Below are positions 27,411-36,456 of a stretch of 47,500 bases of DNA, one piece after another. Under the pieces are notes generated by a model. That model was not told the DNA's origin. It worked only from the letters and a program-made list of their open reading frames with translations, and did no database searches. The stretch is from assembly GCA_963575745.1 (NCBI GenBank), contig CAUYUJ010021029.1, forward strand, positions 87,501 through 135,000, given 5' to 3'. Both the position numbers and the translations under genes were made by a program. Origin of the DNA: Prorocentrum cordatum. Taxonomy: Eukaryota > Sar > Dinophyceae > Prorocentrales > Prorocentraceae. How positions within the stretch are numbered: the first letter of the stretch is position 1; every line of letters starts with the position of its first letter.

Positions 27411-28069
27411 GGTCCGGCGAGCCCCAGGCCTCCACTAGCAGGCGGCGCGCCTCGACCTCCGACTGCGAAGCAGCAGCCCGGGCAAGCCAACTAAGCGCCG
27501 TCTCGCCCGCGGAAGGGCCGCCGCCGCCGAGAAAGCCGCCGAGGCCGCCGGGCGGGGGGCCTGGTCCGGAAACTGGGGCCAGTTTCCGCCTCTGGCACCC
27601 CCTGGGAGCGAGAAGCTGGGGCAGTTTTCTGGCGGCGGCCGGGCCTGCGCGGGGGGGCGCAAGAAGGGCCGGCGAGGCCGCTGCCTGGGCAGCTGGGGCG
27701 CCGCCCAGAAGCCCACCTGCCCCTGCCGGGCGGGGGGCCGGCCCGGGGCCATGCACCGCGGCCGGCGACGCCACCCTCGCAGTCAGTCCAGGGGGAGATG
27801 TGATCGGGCAGCAGGAAGGGCGTGCCGACATGCACCGGGGCACCGAAGCTGCCTCCCGCTGGCGCGCGAGGACTTGCAGACGCCGCGGGCTCGGGGGCGC
27901 GCGACGGGTCGCAGTCGCTCTCCCCGAGCAGGCGCCCTCCCACCGGCGCTGCCAGCTGCGCCAACCAGCGGGCGCGCCCCAGGATGGCGTAACAAGACCT
28001 CCACGCTCGAAAGGAGTCGCCCACTCCAGAAGTTGCCTTTCTCTGCAACGTGTCGGCAAGTTGAACCGT
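27411..28069 (-). pseudogene. LINE ORF2 linker between endonuclease and RT
   Basis: A continuing open frame reads LEWATPFERGGLVTPSWGAP, a Pro/Ala/Gly-rich part, then ALSWLARAAASQSEVEARRL and LLVEAWGSPDLVPRGEGWVG before the RT. The overlap with the endonuclease frame at 28070-28131 shows another frame change. No domain. Confidence 0.45.
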
Positions 28070-29135
28070 CTAGAAGCTAACCCCCTGCGCACGGCCGCGG
28101 CAAGGTTCTTGGCCCTCGCCATGCAAGTCAAACTGCCGGCAAAGATCCTGCCCCATGAAGTCGAGCCACTCAGCCCACGACTCCTGGAGCGCTCCCTGCG
28201 TGGGCGTGCCGGCCTCCCAGAACCGAGGATACTCCACCTCCTGAGGCTGGCATCTCACTTGCGCCTGAGTCGGAAATGGCTTCCGCTGCCTCCAGACCCG
28301 CATCGGCTGCGCCAGGGTTGCGGCGCGCAACTGGCACGCCACGGCAGCGTGCGGGAAACACGGAGCACCGTGCAGGGCCCGCACGTCGGCGACCCTGTTC
28401 TCCAAGCCCTCGGAAACGATGAAGAAGTCGATGTACGAACCAGCCTTGGCCGAGAAGCACGCGGGACCAGGAAGGCTAACGACTGTGGCGTGGAGCAGCT
28501 GAGCAAACCGCCCAAGGCTGGCGTCCGCAGCTGAAACATTGAAGTCGCCGACCAGCACCAACGGGCGACGGGAACACAGAAGAAAGGCGCTCAACTTTTC
28601 CAGGGTGTCCCAAGTTACTGGCTTCGACTTGCTGTCCGCAGATCCGTAGAACGACATGAACAGCAGGCCCCTGGTGTACATCATGTCCACTTTGACCGCC
28701 TGCAACCGAGAGGCGCACTCCGCCAGCCCCCCAATCGAGGGCAGCGAAACGGGCGTAGAGCCCACGAAAGCGGCTGCCCCCACCAACACGCCCGCTTCGC
28801 TCGCGTTGGCCTTGTCCCCTGTGGAGAGCGCCTGGCCGAAAGCGCCCCGGTAGCCAAGTCCCCAGAGCCAGCTCTGGGCACTGCGGACCTTGTCTCTAAG
28901 CTTCAGGTGGGTCTCCTGGCCCGCCAGCATATGCGGCCTGACCTGCGAACCCCAGCTGAGCTGCCACTGCAGCGCGTGCTGCCAAGATCTCCACGTGCTG
29001 GCGCTAAGCGACCAGATGTTCCACGTCTTGGCCGCCCCTCGCTTCTCCCGAACCCGCCTGGCCGGGCTAAACCCGCCGCTGCCTCTTGAGGGACATCTCC
29101 TCCTCCATCTCGGTGAGACGTGCCATGAACGCGTC
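28070..29135 (-). pseudogene. LINE ORF2 EEP (AP-like) endonuclease domain
   Basis: The frame has the expected order of EEP motifs: TWNIWSLSASTW (Asn at about 29020), MLAGQETHLK (Gln-Glu), LLFMSFYGSADS, PLVLVGDFNVSAADASLGRF (GDFN at 28549-28538), AGSYIDFFIVSEGL and a final His in CFPHAAVACQL. All catalytic positions I can check are present, so this is the best preserved part of the element. In the family it nicks the target DNA to prime reverse transcription. The frame ends at 28070 after RAQGVSF, before the linker. The codons above about 29040 are probably not part of the domain. Confidence 0.75.
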
Positions 29136-29141
29136 GAAGCC

Positions 29142-30016
29142 TCACTCCGCTCGGGCGTGGAATAAGTCACGCTTCTGGGCATCACTGAAACGGTACTCCT
29201 CAGGCTGGGGCTCAGCGGCACGAGCAACGCCTTCAGAACCAGGAGAAGCTGCACCAGGAGGAACAGCAGGCTCAGCAGCCCGCTTGGCCTCGTCGGCGGC
29301 CTCCTGCAGGCGCTGCAGCGTCTTCAGAGCTGCTCTCCCGCCGGCCGACTCCACCACCGAGTCGTCGAGCCCTGCCGACACAGCCTTGAGCGGGTCGGTG
29401 AACTCGCTGGCGTGGGCCTTGCAAGCCCTCGGTCTGTTCGAGGTCGGCCTTCGTCTTGGTGATCGTCTCCTTGACCGTGGCAAGCTCATCGTCAAGGACC
29501 GCCTTCTGCTGCTCGATCTGACCCGAGCGGTTCTCGAGCTTGCCGATCTTAGTCCTGAGGTTCTCCACTTTCCAGCGCGCAGACTGCGCCGAGGGAGGCT
29601 TCTTCTTGCCCGCTTCCGTAGCCTTCTTCTCCGCCTCCTCCACTGCAGCGATGGCCGAACTGTCGACCCCGATCTGCTCGGTTACCCGACGGGGTGCTGC
29701 CAACGGCGCCGGGAACTTGACCACCTCGACGGTCGACCCACGGCGGCGATACAGAGCCCCCCTCGGGCGGCGCACCTCCTGCAAGCCTCGCAACCTGCTG
29801 CTGCAGGTCCTGGATGATCTTGAGCATCTTGGAGTTCGCATTGCCTGGCGCACCATTGGCCCACTGCCCCAGGAGGGGACGCTTGAGCCCAGTGGTCGGC
29901 GCCTTGGCCTCGCCAGCTGCCTTGCGCGCCGCCTGGCTGGTCTTCTGCGGGGCAGACCGACCACACTGGCGACATGCAGTCCTCGACACCCAGGCGTCCG
30001 CGCAGCCGCAGCGGCA
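29142..30016 (-). pseudogene. LINE ORF1-like region: Cys cluster and coiled coil
   Basis: At 30016-29965 one frame reads GCRCGCADAWVSRTACRQCG, a Cys pattern resembling the N-terminal zinc finger I recall in dinoflagellate LINE ORF1 proteins, followed by NSKMLKIIQDLQQQVARLAG. A second frame carries AIAAVEEAEKKATEAGKKKP, WKVENLRTKIGKLENRSGQI and VLDDELATVKETITKTKADL, a clear coiled coil. A third frame ends with FTDPLKAVSAGLDDSVVESA and EEYRFSDAQKRDLFHARAE, then TGA at 29142-29144. In these elements ORF1 products probably bind RNA and trimerise; two frame changes break this copy. Confidence 0.6.
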
Positions 30017-30187
30017 CCCCCGCAGAGGCGGGCGCGGCCCTGGCAGGACATCGGGCGGCGGGGCCATCCACGGCGGGAGCCCCCGCGGCGAATGACTGGC
30101 CTCTGCGGCCTGAACGTGAAAGAAATCGGATTGGCCCGCAAGCGCGAGCCGCTCTGAAGTACGCGCTGGCAAGCTCAGACCCAGCGG

Positions 30188-30208
30188 CCTGAGCCAGAAG
30201 GGCTTCTG
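30188..30208 (-). other. Spliced-leader remnant at the LINE 5' end
   Basis: On the minus strand GAAGCCCTTCTGGCTCAGG aligns with the conserved dinoflagellate spliced leader; 16 of 21 bases match over 30208-30188, including the block TGGCTCA. It begins 1-2 bases inside the target-site duplication, exactly where the 5' end of the element must be. Confidence 0.65.
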
Positions 30209-30209
30209 T

Positions 30210-30220
30210 ATGGGGCCTAT
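30210..30220. repeat. Target-site duplication, 5' side of LINE
   Basis: ATGGGGCCTAT, identical to 23990-24000. Immediately beyond it (30221-30255) R1 sequence resumes: GAAGATGGAAC...TTTTGGAAGGGGGG against GAAGTAGGAAC...CTTGGAGGGGGG at 12810-12839. Confidence 0.8.
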
Positions 30221-30284
30221 GAAGATGGAACAATTTTGGAAGGGGGGGTATTTCAATTTCGTTGATGAGTCTTGAATTAGCACT

Positions 30285-30415
30285 GGTCCTCCTCCTCCTC
30301 CTCCTCCTCCTCCTCCTCTTCCTCCTCGTCCTCGTCCCCTTCCTCCTCCTCCTCCTTCTCCTCCTCTTCTCCTCCTCCTCCTCCTCGTCCTCCCTCACCC
30401 TGCTTCTTCTCCCCT
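30285..30415 (+). repeat. TCC/CTC polypyrimidine microsatellite
   Basis: CTCCTCCTC tracts with TTC and GTC interruptions, on the far side of the R1 remnant from the LINE. Confidence 0.9.
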
Positions 30416-30479
30416 CCCACCCCTGCCGCCCGCCTCGATGGCGCCGTTGGTCTGGACGACGAGGGAGGCCTGCTCGAGC

Positions 30480-30870
30480 GCCTGCTCCCGGTCTCCAAGG
30501 TCGGACCATGGGATCGGGCAGTGGGGATTCGCAAAAACGTCGCGCGGGCGCCAGCTTCGGGGTCGAGGGTCGAGAAGCTTTGTCCAGCTTGTCATCCTCG
30601 GGGTGCTTTCCAGCAGCTGCGCCTCGCCGAAAGCTTTCCCCTGGTGCCCAGATCGTCCGGATCGGCTGCTGGAGGCCCGAGGTATGACGCGAAAACCAAA
30701 CTCGGCGGCGCGCCACCAGGAACGGCAGAGGGGGCGGGCCTTCTCAGATGGCTCAGAAGGCCTTCGGCCTTCTAGGAAGCGCTCGAAGCCTTCTCCGAAA
30801 CGGCGAAAGACTTTCCAAAGGCCAGGGGCCTTCTGAGAAGACCCGCCGCCTTCTGAGAAGGCCTGCTGCT
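30480..30870 (+). repeat. R2 element, copy 1
   Basis: Shares with 30905-31150 (same strand) and 31400-31830 (opposite strand) the landmarks ATCGGGC.ATGGGGATTCG, CTCGGGGTGC, CTGCGCCTCGCCGA, GCCCAGATCGTCC, AGGTATGAC and GGCGGCGCGCC. Its end (30750-30870) holds clustered GGCCTTCT/AGAAGGCC hairpin motifs. Minus-strand open frames across it are not convincing. Confidence 0.75.
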
Positions 30871-30904
30871 TCTCACCTCCCCTCGGGCGCGCCGCTGAAA
30901 AAAT

Positions 30905-31150
30905 CGAGGTCCTATCATCGGATCGGGCCATGGGGATTCGACAAGACTTCGCGCAGGGGCCAGTTCCGGCTTCGAGGTTCGAAGTTTGAGACGCTTCTCG
31001 TCGGTCCCAGGCGGCTTCCCAGCCTCGGGGTGCTTTCCGGCATCTGCGCCTCGCCGAGAGCGTTCCGGGGCCCGAGCTGTGACCCGAGAAGCGGACTCGG
31101 CAGCGCGCCGATGGGGGGAGAGGCACGGGGGGGCGGGCCTTCTATCGGTG
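30905..31150 (+). repeat. R2 element, copy 2 (direct)
   Basis: GGATCGGGCCATGGGGATTC, CTTCCCAGCCTCGGGGTGCT and CGCCTCGCCGAGAGCGTTCC align with copy 1. The hairpin-rich end is shortened to GCGGGCCTTCTATCGGTGG. Confidence 0.7.
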
Positions 31151-31399
31151 GTGGGCAAGCCTCCCTTTCGTACACCTCCCTGTGGTGAAAACGGCCTGGG
31201 ACCGAAACCGACGGACCTGGACCCGCAAGAATGACGGCCGCGACGCCCTCTCGCGATCCGAAAACGGCCAATTCCTTAATCGACGCGTCAGGGTAGGAGG
31301 CCTATCCACCTCCGACTGCTAAGAAAACTCGGAGGGCCTCGGGCCTTCCGAGGAAGTTTTCGCCGCTTCCTCCGGAGACCGACAACAATCTCGGGAGGC

Positions 31400-31830
31400 C
31401 CAGAAGTCCTTCTCAGAAGGCCTTCTCGGAGGGGGCAGGCCTTCCCAGAAGGCTCAGAAGGCCTTCGGCCCATACGAAGCGTTCTAGCCCTTTTCCGAAG
31501 CCAGAGAATGCTTCCCAGAAGGGCAGAGGGCTTCTGAGAAGCCCTGCCGCCTTCTGAAACGGCCCGCTCCCTCTCACGTTTCCCGCCGGCGCGCCGCCGA
31601 GTTGTCCTCGAGTCATACCTTGGAGCCCCCGGCGGCCGTCCAGGACGATCTGGGCCCCCCTGAACGCTCTCGGCAAGGCGCAGCTGGAACGCACCCCGAG
31701 GCAGAAAGACCGCCGAGAACCGACGAAAGACGCCGTGGGGGCACTTCCCCCGGGGCCTGGCCTGCCCCCTCGTCACTTCCCCCTCGGCGCGCTGCAACAG
31801 CGCCCTTCCTTCTGATCCTATCATCGGCGC
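31400..31830 (-). repeat. R2 element, copy 3 (inverted)
   Basis: The reverse complement gives CCTCGGGGTGCGTTCCAGCT, GCGCCTTGCCGAGAGCGTTC, GGCCCAGATCGTCCTGGACG, AAGGTATGACTCGAGG and AACTCGGCGGCGCGCC, then a hairpin-rich end with AGAAGGCC motifs, as in copy 1. Together with copy 1 it forms a long inverted repeat with about 500 bp between arms. Confidence 0.7.
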
Positions 31831-32344
31831 CCTACCTCGAACGCCTGCACCGGGATACAGGCACTCGACGGTTTGACCGGAGGCCCTCCTTTAACGGCGC
31901 CGCAGTCCAGGCGATGTTTCCTCAATTTCGACCCTCGGGGGCCGTTCATCGGGCACCAGGACCATCAAACAATGGGTTCAGGACAAAAGTCTAAACCCTG
32001 GCAAGGGGTCGGGAGCCCTGGGGCAACGTATTGAAACATCTCATCGGAGGGTGTCAAGGCACGAAGGTCACAAAAACGGTGCGGTATCAGATCGTGGGTT
32101 GCCCCCAGAACCCTCAAAGACCTGACCGCGCGCTCCGTCGCCGCACTGCTCGCATGGGGGCCCACACTCTCGGGGCTCCTCCTCTCCCCTCTGGACGGCG
32201 CAAATCGTGTACTGGGCCAGCTCGACGCAGGCTGCCGCGCGTGCCCGCAAGCGAGGAAGCGTGCATCGACCTAGTCTGGCACATGGCTGGCGTCGCCCAA
32301 TCCCTGGGCCATGAAATCAACCCTGATGCCCGCATCGAATCGAA
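31831..32344. other. No gene firmly supported
   Basis: Unique GC-rich sequence. A minus-strand frame at 31965-32165 reads VLGATHDLIPHRFCDLRALT and DEMFQYVAPGLPTPCQGLDF, which is not repeat-like and could be an exon, but nothing joins to it. Confidence 0.3.
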
Positions 32345-32525
32345 GGGAGGAGCAGGAGGAGGAGGAGGAGGAGGAGGAGGAAAAGGAGGAGGGGGAGGAG
32401 GGGGAGGAGGAGAAAAAAGAGGAGGAGGACGGAGGGGGGAGGAGGGGGAGGGAGGACGATGAGGAGGAGGAGGAGGAGGAGGAGGAGGAGGAGGAGGAGG
32501 AGGGGGAAGAGGAGAGGGGAGGAGT
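32345..32525 (+). repeat. GGA polypurine microsatellite
   Basis: GGA/GGG/GAA tract of about 180 bp. Glu/Gly-rich and Ser/Pro-rich open frames here are artefacts. Confidence 0.9.
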
Positions 32526-32639
32526 TTTCTTCAAGGGAGGGGAGGAGGCGCGGCTACGAGCAGCGCGGGGCCCGTGTGGGGTGGGCAAGTCCCAGCGTGA
32601 ACGCGGAGCACAGGTAATGATTGTGTCTTCAGACTCGCT

Positions 32640-33215
32640 ACGCATGTTTGAAATATACAAGGAAACTCCCACCGATGCCAGACGGAGAACATGTCTGAAA
32701 TAGGTAAACTAGAGGCCCCTCCAATGCCAGTAGCGGAGCATGCTTGACATATAACAGAAACACACCTATGCTAGACGGAGAACCTGTTTGACAGAAAGCA
32801 GAGACCCCACCAATGCCAGTAGCTGAGCATGTTTGAACATATAACAAGAGACACCCACCGAAGCCAGACGGAGAACACGTTTGAAATAAATCAGAGACCC
32901 CACCATTGCCAGTACCAGAACAAGTATGACACATAGCAAGGACACCCACCAATGCCAATGCCAGACGGAGAGTATGCAAGAAAGAAGTCAGAGACCCCGA
33001 CACAGCCTGTTGCTGAGCATGTTTGAAATACATGCAGAAGCACCCACCAAAGTCAGACAGAGGACATGCTCGAAATAAATCAGAGACCCCACCAACGCCA
33101 GTAGAGGAACCTGATGCAAACATGCCAGAGACCCCCACCAATGCCAGTGGAGGAGCACGTTCGAAACATTCAAGACCCCCACCACTGCCGGCAGCCGAAA
33201 CATGTTTGAGATTTG
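32640..33215 (-). repeat. Degenerate minisatellite, about 45-50-bp half-units
   Basis: Repeated ACCCCACCAATGCCAGTAG, GAGCATGTTTGAAATA and CAGACGGAGAACATGTTTGA motifs alternate, giving half-units of about 45-50 bp and full units of about 95-100 bp. GC is far lower than the surroundings. The minus strand is open for 167 codons (32638-33141) with the degenerate peptide repeat TCSPSGIGG / LVGVL, so it could be read as protein. I favour a non-coding minisatellite because units vary by indels that do not keep a fixed codon length. Confidence 0.75.
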
Positions 33216-33916
33216 CGCCGTGCCAAAAAAGATGCGCCGCCGACTCGAGGGGGCGTCAGAAAAGAGTAACAGCAGAACCGCGACAAACATGAACAGCATT
33301 TGCATCAGTCACAGAGAACACCTCATCTGAATGCATCCGGGCCTGAATCTTGGTCTCACTGTCTCGCTCACCCCGGAGATGCGTCCAACGCGGCCTATGA
33401 ATTCGCCCTCCGTAGGCGCACAGAACCTGTTGATGATGAGCAGACTCAAAAGGCATCCATACTGCTCGCAATCACTTCCTATGCTCGGGCAATCGCAAGG
33501 CCAGAAGACCACCGAATCACTCGACAGAAACTGAACCTCCTGACGAAGAAGGCGATTCACACCGCGCTGCACTTCACAGCAATGCCCCCCTCCACCAGGA
33601 AACCGAGAAAGAGTGGGCCCGCGTGGAGGATGAGCCACATCATGCAATCCTTTGGAAATGGCTGCCTCCAGCCCTGCCAGAGCACGTCGCAAATCATCGA
33701 GACCACTCAGCGCAGACGCGTTTGCTGGCGCCCCCGCCTAGCTTGGACCACCTCAACGCGGAGATCGCTCCTGGGCGAAACGGCGCCGGCATCCAGGAAG
33801 CCGCCTGCCTGCAGCAACGCGTCAGTGGCAGCTTCGGCCACGCAGGCGAGACCGCTGCGAGCTCCAGGATATAACATTTCTCCACGCTCATGCACCATTT
33901 TATCCACAATCTCACT
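33216..33916. other. Weak coding signals only
   Basis: On the minus strand, 33694-33915 reads CYILELAAVSPAWPKLPLTR and RPGAISALRWSKLGGGASKR, and 33309-33692 contains LAGLEAAISKGLHDVAHPPR and RLLRQEVQFLSSDSVVFWPC. The plus strand is open for 206 codons (33300-33920) without family features. I cannot choose between them. Confidence 0.3.
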
Positions 33917-34470
33917 TTAGCGTTTCCCCGCGGGGCTAGGCCCCGACGAGCGCGCAGCCATCAGTGCCGGGTGCGGCAGGCGACGAGCAGGAAAACGCGG
34001 GCGCGTCGACGTTGCGCGGGAGCTGAAAAATCCGCGAAAGAGGCGTGCAATGCCTTGGACGTTTCGGCCGGCGCGAGGAACTCCATGGATCGCCGCCGTC
34101 TCTGCGCCAAGGGTCGCTGCCACCATGCCCCTTCCCCTGGCCAGGGTCATCGCGACGACGCTGTCGAGAGCCGCCTCGGCCACCACCAGGAGCGTCGCCA
34201 CGAGGGCCAGCGGGGCCATCGTCTCCACCGTCAGCACCGCAGTCTCGAAGTAAGGCCAGCTCGGGAGCAGAAAGCCACAACCCAATCTCCTGGCGCCCAT
34301 CGGAGCGTCGATGTCCGCGGTCCACTGCCACATTCGCCGTCAGGAGGCCCTCGGTGCAGCTGAAGATGTTCAGCAGCACCTTCCGATTGGTCGCACTGAC
34401 TGCAGGGCCCGCGGGGCCCATGGCGATCCTGACCTTGGAACTCCCCTGCAATGAGCCCGAGCCGAACGTG
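33917..34470 (-). CDS. Membrane-protein-like exon(s) (unrecognised)
   Basis: From about 34450 one frame reads SSKVRIAMGPAGPAVSATNR then KVLLNIFSCTEGLLTANVAV. After a frame change near 34335 another reads DIDAPMGARRLGCGFLLPSW, PYFETAVLTVETMAPLALVA, TLLVVAEAALDSVVAMTLAR and GVPRAGRNVQGIARLFRGFF. The hydrophobic run LALVATLLVVAEAALDSVV would span a membrane once. NIFSCTEG followed by an acidic Asp recalls the C-terminal transmembrane repeats of some large protist membrane proteins, but this is too weak to name a family. Confidence 0.35.
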
Positions 34471-34666
34471 ATGCGGGTGCAGACGCCTTGCAAGATGCGC
34501 CCCCGAACCCAGTGGAGTCGCCCCGCCACCGCCGTCGCCGCGAAGGGGGGGGATGGGAGCTTGCGCCCCCGAGAAGCTGCAGGGGCAGACGGGTGCCTGA
34601 GCCAGAGCAGCAAAAGAGGAGATGGGAGGAGGTGAAGGACCTAGAACTGCGGGCGGCAGCGGTGCT

Positions 34667-34751
34667 CAGAGCGGCGGTCCTTTTCCATTTCAACAGCATC
34701 AAATACGCTGGCCATCTCGAGCCACGCGGCGGCGGACCCCTCCTATTCGAG
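34667..34751 (+). repeat. R3 dispersed repeat, copy 1
   Basis: CAGAGCGGCGGTCCTTTTCC, TTTCAACAGCATCA, TACGCTGGCC and GCGGACCCCTCC match 47120-47205 over about 85 bp with roughly 80 percent identity. No target-site duplication or tail is visible here. Confidence 0.75.
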
Positions 34752-36456
34752 GGGCAACCCGGCAATGAAGAGCGCCCCTCCGCAGCACATCGGCAACGCG
34801 GGGCCGCCCGCGACGATATGCCAGAACATGCGCCGCGCGGCCTGTGCAGCGGGCGCCCGGCACACCTCGCCCGTGGCTCAAGAGCTTCAGACCGAACGGG
34901 ATACTGCGAGCCCTGGGGGCCCTGCCGGCTCGTATGTGCTCGGACCGCACGCGAGATGAGCTGGGCCGACCCTGGCCAAGGCTATGGATCGCAACGACTC
35001 CACACCACCAGGAGAGCCCTGACAGGCTCTGGGCCCGAAGTGACCGGCTGATGTTGCCTCGCAGACGGGAGCGTTTGCTCGTCGGGGCTCGGCGCAGATC
35101 GCGCCCAGCGCGCGCTCGACCCGCAGCGCCGATCGTGCCTTCCAGCCAGGTTCGCTCCCTGGCTCTATTTCCGGCACGCTGCTGGTGTGCCCGCTCGCCT
35201 TCGGCGCTCTTTTGTGTGGGTGCCGGCGGGCGTAGCTGGCCGTTGCGTTGCTTGCGCGGCTGCGTAGCTGGGGAGCACCCGTGCGCCTTGCGTCGGGCGC
35301 GCGCCGATGCAGCTCGTCCAGCTGTTTGCGACAGCGTGCCTCTAGTTGCCGACGCTTGCCAATCGCAGCTGTTGACTGGTCTGCGCGTTGGTCTGGTGAC
35401 TGCTAAGCGGCGCCGACGCGGCGCGCTGTCCGAAGGCAGCCAACAGCAGCGCGCAGCTGGCCCGTTGTCAGCAGCACAGAGTGGTCAACGTGCCAGGCCG
35501 CTGCGATGCACGCCGGCTGGTCTGTAAAGAAGCGTGGCTGGTGATCCAGCACTGACCTCTGCGGTGGCGCGCTGTCGCGCTGGCACCTCGCAGCGCAGGC
35601 GGTGCTGAGGTGCCACAGCCAGGCACGTGCGCATAACGCCTGTCGTGTGCCTGGCGCGCTGTGCCCGCCTGAGCTTCGCGATGAGGACATTCATGCATAT
35701 TCATGCAGTCGCCCGCGTGGCGCCAATCTCCTGCGAGACAAGAAAGCCCCTGCAGTTGACGGAGAGGTTGGCCGGCCATTTGATGGCACGGAACGGCTTC
35801 TCGAATGTGCTCGTGTTGAACGAAATCGATGGGCGCGCGGTCGGGCCATCCGCACGGTGCTCGTCGCAGCTTAGTCGCCCCACGCCTTGCCGCTGGTACA
35901 TCGGATTCAGACATGCTATAGCCCATCGGCACGTGGCGTTGGCTGTCAGGACGCACGTCACACGTGCACTTATGCTGCACAGCGCGTTCAGGAGGATAAG
36001 GATGGTGCTGTGCCAAATGGGGGCACAAGCGCTTCCCGTCAATCCGTTGCAGGAGCGGCGGGGTTCGCGCTGCTGGCAGCCGCGCGAGGGGGGCTGGTTC
36101 GGCCTGCTGTCCTTGCCCATGGCATGGGCTCGCGTACAGCAATGACGACCGCGTGGTTCTGCATGTCGCTGTCAGGATCATGACGGTGAGCCTGGTGGCT
36201 GATGTCACATGTTCAGCGACTCTGGGCGTGACCTCGCCGGCGTCGCCCTGGGACGGGCACCGCTGCGCGCGTCGACGCGCTCGCGTGCAAGTGTCCGTGC
36301 GAGGGTGATGCGATGATGTAGCACAGAGAGTGCGCAGGCGCTCGTTGGGCAACGCAGCGCCGTTCCCCAGTCACCGCCCCCGATGGAAAGCATAGCGCCA
36401 GACCGCTGTCGGCGAGTGCGCGTCATCATGCCCTCGCATTCGCTAGGGCAGCACAC
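34752..36456. other. No gene supported; one plus-strand candidate
   Basis: A plus-strand frame at 35627-36145 contains MRTFMHIHAVARVAPISCET, LQLTERLAGHLMARNGFSNV and LVLNEIDGRAVGPSARCSSQ, which is less biased than its surroundings, but the opposite strand is also open and nothing identifies it. The region has many GCGC runs and no clear tandem repeat. Confidence 0.3.

Larger units (their letters stand above)
24001..30209 (-). mobile_element. LINE retrotransposon (EEP-RT-RNase H-zinc finger), decayed, full length
   Basis: On the minus strand, in order: spliced-leader remnant (30208-30188), a Cys-rich and coiled-coil first ORF region (about 30016-29142), EEP endonuclease (about 29030-28250), reverse transcriptase (about 27110-25880), RNase H (about 25270-24780) and a C-terminal Cys motif (about 24460), then TGA at 24062-24064 and a 61-base 3' end finishing GGAAAGGAAAGG. 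It is flanked by 11-bp target-site duplications and interrupts R1. Several frame changes and a damaged RT catalytic motif show that this copy is inactive. The domain order fits non-LTR elements I recall from dinoflagellates. Confidence 0.85.

Noticed and set aside
34868-34878. TGGCTCAAG as a third spliced-leader remnant
   Set aside because: Only nine bases match and the upstream bases do not resemble the leader; a match this short is expected by chance in 47.5 kb on two strands.
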